A stretch of 5,484 nt of DNA from Bacteroidales bacterium (lineage in GTDB: Bacteria; Bacteroidota; Bacteroidia; Bacteroidales; P3). The position numbers were made by a program, and so were the translations under genes. Below the pieces are notes generated by a model, which saw only the letters and a program-made list of their open reading frames with translations, ran no database searches and had not been told where the DNA came from. The stretch is taken from contig JAGCLI010000302.1 of assembly GCA_017647065.1 (NCBI GenBank), positions 1 to 5,484 of the forward strand. The letters run 5' to 3'. Within the stretch, counting starts at the first letter, position 1, and each line of letters opens with the position of its first letter. This document shows, one piece after another, positions 1 to 5,484 of the stretch.

Positions 1-227
1 AAATTTATTACTTTATCTGTAGGGTTTTAATGGTCTGTGAGGTGGCCTTCGGTGCATTGTACACTTACATCTATTATATCGTGATTTTTCAACATCATTT
101 CAGCAATATCTTTTCCTGTTAAATTACCTTGAAGTAGCGTTTTAGAATATTGCTTAAATTTTGAATTTAATCTGTACGAAACAATCATACTTAAAAGCAT
201 CAATGCTATAAATACTATTATATACAT
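1..227 (-). pseudogene. Zinc metallopeptidase (YugP-type), N-terminal part, interrupted by an in-frame stop
   Basis: The frame starts at the ATG complementary to 225-227 and reads 66 codons to a TAA at 27-29. Residues 1-18 form a hydrophobic membrane anchor (MYIIVFIALMLLSMIVSY). A basic stretch follows, then a GKDIAEMML segment and an EGHLTDH ending at residue 66. This matches the start of the membrane-anchored neutral zinc metallopeptidase family (B. subtilis YugP type, about 225-230 residues), where LTDH is normally followed by Y-N/D-P. Past the TAA the same frame reads N-P-T-D-K-V-I-N to the window edge, which is what the family predicts. Only the tyrosine codon (TAT/TAC) appears changed to TAA. 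The HExxH zinc site would lie beyond the window, so the 66-residue product would lack the catalytic domain. This could be a true nonsense mutation or a single-base sequence error. The start is supported by an upstream -7 box at 252-259. The family is recalled from memory, not searched. Confidence 0.75.
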
Positions 228-251
228 ATCGTTTTATTTTGTTTTAAAGGG

Positions 252-259
252 CAAAAATA
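252..259 (-). promoter_or_regulatory. Bacteroidota-type -7 promoter box for the metallopeptidase gene
   Basis: On the minus strand these bases read TATTTTTG, a full match to the Bacteroidota TAnnTTTG -7 consensus. The box ends 24 bases before the metallopeptidase ATG, which would give a leader of about 18-20 nt. No TTTG -33 box is seen at the usual 19-21 base spacing; that position falls on the edge of the palindrome at 279-294. Confidence 0.55.
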
Positions 260-278
260 ATAATTTTTGTTTGATTTA

Positions 279-294
279 TCGTTTAATTAAACGA
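279..294. promoter_or_regulatory. Perfect 16-bp palindrome between divergent promoters, possible operator
   Basis: The sequence TCGTTTAATTAAACGA equals its own reverse complement. Its centre (286.5) almost coincides with the midpoint (286) of the two opposed -7 boxes. It lies 18 bases from the plus-strand box and 19 from the minus-strand box, so it covers the -33 region of both promoters. That position suits a dimeric regulator binding site acting on both genes, or an unusual shared -33 element. It has no loop, so it is unlikely to be a terminator. The palindrome is directly seen; the function is inferred. Confidence 0.45.
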
Positions 295-312
295 ATAAAG
301 AAAAGGTTTTTG

Positions 313-320
313 TATTTTTG
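313..320 (+). promoter_or_regulatory. Bacteroidota-type -7 promoter box for the yicC operon
   Basis: TATTTTTG matches the Bacteroidota TAnnTTTG -7 consensus. It ends 33 bases before the yicC ATG, which predicts a transcript start near 327 and a leader of about 27 nt. The -33 position carries AAACGA, the right edge of the palindrome, rather than a TTTG box. This is the only good promoter seen ahead of the plus-strand genes, so it probably drives all of them. Confidence 0.6.
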
Positions 321-353
321 CGGTAATATTTTAAACTAATTCAATACTTTTTT

Positions 354-1226
354 ATGATAAAATCAATGACAGGCTTTGGAAAAGCCTCTGTAGAAATAGG
401 AAACCAAATCTTAAAAGTGGAAATAAAATCGCTAAATAGTAAACAATTTGATGCAAGCGTAAAAATCCCTTCTAAATGGAGGGAGTTAGAATTGGAAATT
501 AGGAATATACTTTTGGAATCTATAATAAAAGGTAAAGTAGATTGCTGTATAACAATTGAAAGCAATAAAGAACTTTCAGTGAACAAAATAAATGAAGATT
601 TAGTCAAACAAACATATCAACACTTACATAAATTAGCAAATGAAATAGGAGCAAATACCGATAGATTGTTTGAATATATTTTATCACTTCCCGAAATTAG
701 AAATAGCGAAGTAGAAAGCGAACTATCAGAAGAAGAGAAAAACAAATTCCTTTCTATGATAAAAGAAGCTCTTATTGGATTTAATGATTATAGAATAACA
801 GAAGGTGCGATATTAGAGAAAGACTTTATAGAAAGAATCAATCTTATAGGAACTCTTCTTAAAGAGATAGAAGTCTATGAAACAGAACGTTGTAACAAAA
901 TCAAAACAAAACTTATCTCAAAACTAAAAGAACTATCAATAGAAGAAATAAATGAGAATCGTTTAGAACAAGAAATGATTTATTATCTCGAAAAACTCGA
1001 TATAACCGAAGAAAAAGTCAGGTTATCTCAACACCTTGAATATTTCAAACAATGTATGGCCACAGAAACCAACCAAGGAAAAAAATTAGGATTTATATCC
1101 CAAGAAATTGGAAGAGAGATAAACACACTTGGCTCTAAGGCTAACAATGCTGACATTCAGACAATAGTAGTCAAGATGAAGGACGAATTAGAAAAAATAA
1201 AAGAACAATTAGCTAATATCTTATAA
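354..1226 (+). CDS. yicC: YicC/YloC family endoribonuclease
   Basis: This 290-residue protein has the usual length and both signature ends of the YicC family. It opens with MIKSMTGFGKA, the hallmark N-terminus, followed by a KSLNSKQFD stretch (25-33) and an R-x-x-L-x-x-x-I-xx-G-K-V helix (about 50-62) typical of the YicC N-terminal domain. TEGAILEKD (149-157) and the acidic RLEQEMIYYLEKLDITEEK segment (203-221) lead into the C-terminal DUF1732 domain, with LGFISQEIGREINTLGSKAN at 245-264. E. coli YicC is a cytoplasmic endoribonuclease linked to small-RNA turnover; that role here is by family. ATG at 354 is preferred over the in-frame ATG at 366 because residues 1-4 belong to the conserved motif. 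The upstream leader is T-rich with no Shine-Dalgarno site, as is common in Bacteroidota. Its TAA overlaps the next ATG by one base (TAATG), suggesting coupled translation. In many Bacteroidota gmk follows yicC; here it does not. Confidence 0.93.
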   Translation: MIKSMTGFGKASVEIGNQILKVEIKSLNSKQFDASVKIPSKWRELELEIRNILLESIIKGKVDCCITIESNKELSVNKINEDLVKQTYQHLHKLANEIGANTDRLFEYILSLPEIRNSEVESELSEEEKNKFLSMIKEALIGFNDYRITEGAILEKDFIERINLIGTLLKEIEVYETERCNKIKTKLISKLKELSIEEINENRLEQEMIYYLEKLDITEEKVRLSQHLEYFKQCMATETNQGKKLGFISQEIGREINTLGSKANNADIQTIVVKMKDELEKIKEQLANIL

Positions 1227-3022
1227 TGAAAAAAAATTTCTTTATACTAATTTACCTTTTGACATTTACAAGTCTTTATTCTCAAACTCCAATTGAATTG
1301 GAACAAGCAAGAATGCTAAGAGATAAAGGAGAAGTAAGTTCAGCAATAGACATGTATAAAGAATTCATAAAACAAAATAAGAACAATAGAGATTTATATC
1401 TTTCAATCAGCGAGTGTCTTTTAGAAATTAGAGAAGAAAAAGAGGCTGAGTCTTATTTAAAAAAAGCGATCAAATTATTTCCAGAAGATAATAAAGCAAA
1501 AGTCGCTCTATATGTGTTGTATGAACAAACAAATCAAAGCAACAAAAAAGAGAAACTATTAAAAACCATGCTCTCTTCTTTGAAAGCGAACAATTCCGAA
1601 ATACAATCTTTGGGTAATGAATTCATTTCAAAACGACACTGGGCGGAAGCAAAGGCTGTCTTTTTAAAAGGAAGGGAACTTATCTTTGATAATACTGCTT
1701 ATTCTTGGCAATTGAGTAATATTTTTTTTCAAGAAGGAGATTATCAAAACATTGCAAAAGAATATTTAATACAACTGGAAAATAACCCTAAAACTTTGAA
1801 ACAAATTGAAACAAATATTTTAGGCCTTATTACAAATAATCAAGACATAGCTCCGATAATAGAAAAGGAATGGGCTATTTATTGGAAAAAAAATAAGGAT
1901 AATCCTTATTTTGCTCAGTTTGGAGTGTGGTTATATAATCAAACAAAACAATATGATAAGTCTTTTGATTTAGTAAAGCAAATAGACAGTAAATTTGAAG
2001 CAAGTAGCGGAGCAACAATGCTTAGCTTTGGAGAAGATATGCTTAATTCCAACAATCTCGACTACGCATTAAAGGCAGTAAACTACATGTTAAAAAAAGG
2101 CAAAGAAAGTGCTTTCTATCAAAGATGCAGAATTTTATCCCTATCTCTTTCCTACAAACAATTCCTTTTAAAATCCCCTAAAACAGAAGAAGATTTCACA
2201 AAATTAGAAGGAGATTTTACTAACTTCTTTAAAGAGTTTCCTTATTCAAAAGAATCATTTGAAGTAATATTACAAATGGGAGATTTCTTTGCTTTTTACA
2301 TTAACAAACCACAAGAAGCAGTTGATATGTTAGAAGAAGCAATTAACAAAGGTCTTTCTACAAATCAAAAAGGAGAAATAAAACTTTTATTAGCAAAAAT
2401 CTACAATCGCTATGGCGATATGTGGCAAGCAAGTCTTTATTGTTCACAAGTAGAACAGGATTGTAAGAATAGCTACCTTGCAGATGAGGCTAAACTTTTA
2501 AAAGCTATGTTTTCATACTACAACAACGAGATTCCTTGGGCTCTATCGCAGTTTAAAGCCCTACGTTCTTCAACAACAAAACTTATTGCAAACGATGCGA
2601 TGAGTTATAGCATACTAATAGAAGAAAATATTGACCAAGACAGCACATATAACGGGCTTAGACTATTTGCAAACGCTGAAAAAGAATTAGAATATAACAA
2701 TCCCGAAATAGCAACCGCCTATTTAGACACACTAACCAGCTCATATCTTTATCACCCTTTATTCGATGATGTTTTTTTATTAAAGGCTAAGATAAATATT
2801 TCACTCAATAAATTTGATAAAGCAAAGGAATATTTAAACGAAACTTTGAAAAAATATCCCTATGAACTCACTGCCGATGATGCATTATTCCTTCTTAGCG
2901 AAATTTGCCTCAATAAAACAAATGAAAAAGCATTAGCAAAAGAATTATTAGAAAAAATAATTCTTGATTACCCAAATAGTATATATGTAACAGAAGCCAG
3001 AAAACTTCTAAAAGAATTATAA
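1226..3022 (+). CDS. Secreted TPR-repeat protein
   Basis: This 598-residue protein begins with a signal peptide: MKKN, a hydrophobic core at about 5-16, and SLYSQ with likely cleavage near residues 19-20. There is no lipobox cysteine, so a soluble periplasmic or envelope location is inferred. The rest is almost all helical repeats. Clear TPR units lie at about 25-52 (ARMLRDKGEVSSAIDMYKEF) and 57-86 (SECLLEIREEKEAESYLKKA), with degenerate ones at about 135-185, 345-372 and 384-410. A better pair is at the C-terminus, about 513-545 (FLLKAKINISLNKFDKAKEY) and 550-598, ending DYPNSIYVTEARKLLKEL. That ending resembles TPR proteins of Bacteroidota that finish with a Y-P-x-S-x-Y-x-x-E-A-R helix. No enzymatic motif is seen, so a scaffold or assembly role is the most that can be inferred. 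The start shares a base with the yicC stop. It is followed 13 bases later by the glycosyltransferase gene. The product class is well supported, but the specific function is unknown. Confidence 0.85.
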   Translation: MKKNFFILIYLLTFTSLYSQTPIELEQARMLRDKGEVSSAIDMYKEFIKQNKNNRDLYLSISECLLEIREEKEAESYLKKAIKLFPEDNKAKVALYVLYEQTNQSNKKEKLLKTMLSSLKANNSEIQSLGNEFISKRHWAEAKAVFLKGRELIFDNTAYSWQLSNIFFQEGDYQNIAKEYLIQLENNPKTLKQIETNILGLITNNQDIAPIIEKEWAIYWKKNKDNPYFAQFGVWLYNQTKQYDKSFDLVKQIDSKFEASSGATMLSFGEDMLNSNNLDYALKAVNYMLKKGKESAFYQRCRILSLSLSYKQFLLKSPKTEEDFTKLEGDFTNFFKEFPYSKESFEVILQMGDFFAFYINKPQEAVDMLEEAINKGLSTNQKGEIKLLLAKIYNRYGDMWQASLYCSQVEQDCKNSYLADEAKLLKAMFSYYNNEIPWALSQFKALRSSTTKLIANDAMSYSILIEENIDQDSTYNGLRLFANAEKELEYNNPEIATAYLDTLTSSYLYHPLFDDVFLLKAKINISLNKFDKAKEYLNETLKKYPYELTADDALFLLSEICLNKTNEKALAKELLEKIILDYPNSIYVTEARKLLKEL

Positions 3023-3027
3023 TTTTT

Positions 3028-3035
3028 AAAGAGAT
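3028..3035 (+). promoter_or_regulatory. Purine-rich stretch before the glycosyltransferase start
   Basis: AAAGAGAT lies directly before the ATG at 3036. It is the most Shine-Dalgarno-like segment at any start in the window, but it is weak and sits unusually close to the ATG, so it may simply be an A-rich translation enhancer. It fits with 3036 as the start, since the next residues (KLLILTQYFPPE) are the family's first beta strand. Confidence 0.25.
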
Positions 3036-4262
3036 ATGAAATTACTAATACTAACGCAATATTTCCCACCAGAAATTGGCGCACCACAAAACAGATTGTA
3101 TGAGCTTGCTCTACGTTTACAAAAAAATGGGATAGATGTAAGCGTCTTAACTGCAATGCCTAACTATCCACAAATGAAAATTCACGAAAGCTACAAAGGC
3201 AAATGCTACTGTAAGGAAACACTCAACGAACTAAAAATCCATCGTGCATGGATTTACGTTTCTCAATCCAAGTCTATAATCTCTCGATTACTAAATTATT
3301 TTTCATTTGTAATAACAGCGTTTTTCATAGGAGCGTTTAAATTAAAAAAACAAGACGTTTTAATGGTAGAAAGTCCTCCTTTATTTCTTGGAATAACAGC
3401 TTACCTACTTGCAAAACTTAAAGGAGCAAAATTACTATTTAACGTATCAGACCTATGGCCAGAAAGTGCAGAGAAATTAGGCATAATAACCAACAAAACA
3501 CTTCTTTCAATAGCAACAAAGTTAGAAGAATTTTGTTATCGTAAAGCAGCCTTAATCAGCGGACAGACACAAGGAATAGTAAACAATATCTCAGAAAGAT
3601 TTCCTAATAAAAAAGTATACTGGTTAAAGAATGGCGTAGACATAAACTTTTACGATGTAAACAAAAACATAGAGAAAAATGTTTGGAGACAAGAAAACAA
3701 TTATTCAACAGAAGACTTCATACTTTTTTACGGAGGAATAATTGGGCATGCACAAGGTTTAGAAGTAATATTAAATGCAGCTAAAAAACTAGAAGAGTAT
3801 AAAAACATAAAATTCATACTACTTGGTAACGGACCTGAAAAAGAAAATCTACTAAAACTAAAAGACAATTTAAATCTAACAAACCTTAGATTTTTCGATG
3901 CCGTACCAAAAAGTCAAATGCAAAGAATAATAACAGACACTAATGCAAGCATAATTCCATTAAAAAGATTAGATTTATTCAAAGGAGCAATTCCATCAAA
4001 AATATTTGAAAATCTCGCACTGAAAAAGCCAATTATCTTAGGCGTTGAAGGAGAAGCAGAAGAATTATTCATAAAACAAGGAAAATGTGGAGTATCTTTC
4101 ACACCAGAAGACAGCGAAGACTTAGCAAAACAAATATTAAAACTATACAACGATAGGAATCTCGTGGCAGAATTAGGAGAAAACGGATTGAAATACGTAA
4201 GCGAGAACTTCAATAGAGACAAAATAGCCAAAGAATTTTATTCTCAAATAAGTAACTTATGA
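3036..4262 (+). CDS. GT4-family glycosyltransferase, WbuB/WcaI-like
   Basis: This 408-residue protein is a GT-B fold, family 4 glycosyltransferase, full length for the WbuB/WcaI group. The N-terminal acceptor domain starts with LILTQYFPPEIGAPQNR (4-20), where the G-A-P-Q-N-R loop is typical. VLTAMPNYP follows at 38-46. A hydrophobic segment at about 87-101 and the SPPLFLGITAYLLAKLKGAK helix (113-132) suggest attachment to the inner face of the cytoplasmic membrane. SDLWPESAEKLG (138-149) is a group signature. The C-terminal nucleotide-sugar domain has LKNGVDINFY (197-206), FYGGIIGHAQGLEVILNA (231-248), LLGNGPEKENL (262-272) and IPSKIFENLALKKPIILG (319-336), the last being the donor-binding EX7E-like region. 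E. coli WbuB transfers N-acetyl-L-fucosamine in O-antigen assembly, but donor specificity cannot be read from sequence alone. Its stop overlaps the epimerase start by 4 nt (ATGA). That suggests the neighbouring epimerase helps supply the donor. Confidence 0.88.
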   Translation: MKLLILTQYFPPEIGAPQNRLYELALRLQKNGIDVSVLTAMPNYPQMKIHESYKGKCYCKETLNELKIHRAWIYVSQSKSIISRLLNYFSFVITAFFIGAFKLKKQDVLMVESPPLFLGITAYLLAKLKGAKLLFNVSDLWPESAEKLGIITNKTLLSIATKLEEFCYRKAALISGQTQGIVNNISERFPNKKVYWLKNGVDINFYDVNKNIEKNVWRQENNYSTEDFILFYGGIIGHAQGLEVILNAAKKLEEYKNIKFILLGNGPEKENLLKLKDNLNLTNLRFFDAVPKSQMQRIITDTNASIIPLKRLDLFKGAIPSKIFENLALKKPIILGVEGEAEELFIKQGKCGVSFTPEDSEDLAKQILKLYNDRNLVAELGENGLKYVSENFNRDKIAKEFYSQISNL

Positions 4263-5374
4263 AAATAATAACAATAATAGGTGCAAGGCCTCAAATAATC
4301 AAAGCCTCTGCAATAAGTAGGACAATAAAAAAATATTTTTCAGACAAAATAGAAGAAATAATCCTACACACAGGACAACACTATGATGAAAACATGTCCG
4401 AAATCTTTTTCAGAGAACTGGAAATCCCTACTCCAAAGTATCAACTCTCGGTAGGAAGCGGAAAACACGGCGAACAAACCGCTAAAATGATAGAAAAAAT
4501 AGAACAAGTCCTTGAAGAAGAAAAACCAAATGCAATAATAGTGTACGGAGACACTAATTCCACCCTTGCAGGAGCTATTGCAGCCTCAAAAATTCACGTT
4601 CCAATCGTACATATTGAAGCAGGATTACGTTCATTTGACAAAGCAATGCCAGAAGAGATAAACAGAATACTCTGCGATCATTGTTCCACACTCCTATTCT
4701 CGCCAACAATTCACGGATACAACAACCTATTAAAAGAAGGCTTTTCAGCAGAAATAAACAACAAACCAACAGCTGACAAACCTAATATATTTCACTGTGG
4801 AGACATAATGTACGACAACACATTATACTTTTCACAAAAATTAGAAAATACAAAATCGGAATATGGCAATAATTTTATTCTTTGCACCATACATCGCAAC
4901 ACAAATACCGATGACAAAGAACGCTTAAAAAATATTTTTGATGCACTACTTACTCTTTCAAAAGAAAGAGATATTATCTTACCTATGCACCCTCGTACAA
5001 AAAAAATGCTACCACAAATGTTAAGTGAAGAATATGTAGAAACAATATATTCAAACCCTAAAATAAAAATAATAGAACCTGTTTCATTCTTAGAAATGAT
5101 AAAACTTGAAAGCTCGGCCGAAATAATCCTAACCGATTCCGGTGGAGTACAAAAAGAAGCCTTTTTCTTAAAAAAACCTTGCGTAATTCTACGCTCAACA
5201 ACCGAATGGAAAGAAATAGTAGAAGAAGGAAATGCTGCAATATGTGATGCAAACTATTCTCTAATACTTGAAAAGACAAAACACTTCTTAGAGAATCCAC
5301 CAACATCTTATCCTCCTATTTTTGGAGATGGACAAGCAGCTAAATCTATTTGTGAACAAATTTTAAAAATCTAA
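4259..5374 (+). CDS. wecB: Non-hydrolysing UDP-N-acetylglucosamine 2-epimerase (WecB/WbpI type)
   Basis: This 371-residue protein has the full length of the family that epimerises C2 of UDP-GlcNAc, giving UDP-ManNAc, or of related UDP-amino sugars, in the cytoplasm. Visible motifs are: GARPQIIK (8-15, R10 and K15), HTGQHYD (37-43), VYGDTNST (95-102, D98), HIEAGLRS (118-125, E120), MPEEINR (130-136, E132/E133), IHRNTNTDD (211-219, H212), MHPR (243-246) and LTDSGGVQKEA (291-301). By alignment from memory, D98, E120, E133 and H212 match the E. coli WecB catalytic residues D95, E117, E131 and H213. Two differences from WecB are seen. The H-R-x-E-N motif reads H-R-N-T-N, and T-E-R-P-E reads T-E-W-K-E (315-319). 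The TEW form is nearer to WbpI-like enzymes acting on UDP-diacetamido sugars, so the substrate may not be plain UDP-GlcNAc. It starts inside the glycosyltransferase stop codon region (ATGA), so the two are probably translated together. Confidence 0.88.
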   Translation: MKIITIIGARPQIIKASAISRTIKKYFSDKIEEIILHTGQHYDENMSEIFFRELEIPTPKYQLSVGSGKHGEQTAKMIEKIEQVLEEEKPNAIIVYGDTNSTLAGAIAASKIHVPIVHIEAGLRSFDKAMPEEINRILCDHCSTLLFSPTIHGYNNLLKEGFSAEINNKPTADKPNIFHCGDIMYDNTLYFSQKLENTKSEYGNNFILCTIHRNTNTDDKERLKNIFDALLTLSKERDIILPMHPRTKKMLPQMLSEEYVETIYSNPKIKIIEPVSFLEMIKLESSAEIILTDSGGVQKEAFFLKKPCVILRSTTEWKEIVEEGNAAICDANYSLILEKTKHFLENPPTSYPPIFGDGQAAKSICEQILKI

Positions 5375-5386
5375 ACATAACAAACA

Positions 5387-5484
5387 ATGAACACATTAGA
5401 ACAACTTCAACAAGAAGCAATAGCTTTATTTGAACAAGAATCTTTTTTAAACGAACCTTTAACCCTTTACGAACCAATTGAGTA
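5387..5484 (+). CDS. Polyprenyl diphosphate synthase, N-terminal fragment (cut by the window edge)
   Basis: An open frame starts at ATG 5387, 12 bases after the epimerase stop, and runs off the window after 32 complete codons. It reads MNTLEQLQQEAIALFEQESF and then LNEPLTLYEPIE, with TA of the next codon consistent with tyrosine. The E-P-x-x-L-Y-E-P-I-x-Y pattern matches the N-terminus of Bacteroidota trans-isoprenyl (polyprenyl) diphosphate synthases, where it is followed by a L-S-L-G-G-K-R-x-R-P motif. Such enzymes condense isopentenyl diphosphate into long-chain prenyl diphosphates for quinones or related lipids. The two Asp-rich motifs that would prove this lie outside the window, so the call rests on a short stretch. 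The spacing suggests it is the last visible member of the operon. Confidence 0.6.
   Translation, partial: MNTLEQLQQEAIALFEQESFLNEPLTLYEPIE

Noticed and set aside
27..227. A genuine stand-alone 66-residue small membrane protein
   Set aside because: The N-terminus matches the metallopeptidase family and the same frame continues with family-like residues after the TAA, so a broken gene is simpler. It is not excluded that the short product is still made.
279..294. The palindrome as a transcription terminator or a mobile-element end
   Set aside because: It has no loop or GC-rich stem, lies between divergent gene starts rather than after a gene, and no second copy was noticed in the window.
341..607. 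Minus-strand open frame of 88 codons opposite the start of yicC
   Set aside because: It lies antisense to the well-supported yicC coding sequence, has no family features, and its composition follows from the opposite strand.
2968..3156. Minus-strand open frame across the TPR/glycosyltransferase junction
   Set aside because: It covers the conserved C-terminus of the TPR protein and the conserved start of the glycosyltransferase on the other strand, and no promoter or recognisable domain is seen.
3914..4231. Minus-strand open frame of 105 codons inside the glycosyltransferase gene
   Set aside because: It is antisense to the conserved donor-binding domain, its serine- and phenylalanine-rich content reflects the complement of an A-rich gene, and no -7 box was noticed for it.
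4575..5306. Two minus-strand open frames (4575-4769 and 5058-5306) inside the epimerase gene
   Set aside because: Both are leucine-rich shadows of the A-rich coding strand. The epimerase frame has all its family motifs in these regions.

Overview
The window looks like a low-GC (roughly 30% by eye) chromosome segment from a member of the Bacteroidota, possibly a flavobacterium-like or related lineage. Two things suggest this. Both gene starts in the only sizeable intergenic gap are preceded by TATTTTTG, a match to the phylum's TAnnTTTG -7 promoter box. The proteins also have a Bacteroidota flavour: a signal peptide ending in YSQ, and starts mostly without a Shine-Dalgarno site. The exact genus cannot be read from the window.

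Layout: at the left edge, on the minus strand, is the N-terminal part of a membrane-anchored zinc metallopeptidase (YugP type). Its frame is broken by an in-frame TAA at codon 67, where the family has a tyrosine, and the same frame continues with family-like sequence to the window edge. A 126-base divergent regulatory region (228-353) follows, with two opposed -7 boxes placed almost symmetrically around a perfect 16-bp palindrome. To the right, every gene is on the plus strand and tightly packed: yicC (endoribonuclease family), a secreted TPR-repeat protein, a WbuB/WcaI-like GT4 glycosyltransferase, a non-hydrolysing UDP-N-acetylhexosamine 2-epimerase (WecB/WbpI type), and the first 32 codons of what is probably a polyprenyl diphosphate synthase.

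The junctions are a 1-nt overlap (TAATG), a 13-nt gap, a 4-nt overlap (ATGA) and a 12-nt gap. With no terminator-like hairpin seen between genes, this is most simply one operon driven from the promoter near 313-320. The last three products fit a shared theme of making and transferring an amino sugar, perhaps on a polyprenyl carrier. The first two (RNA turnover and an envelope TPR scaffold) are not obviously related to it. I did not find a clearly novel biological system. The items most worth checking are the premature stop in the metallopeptidase and the symmetric palindrome-centred divergent promoter.
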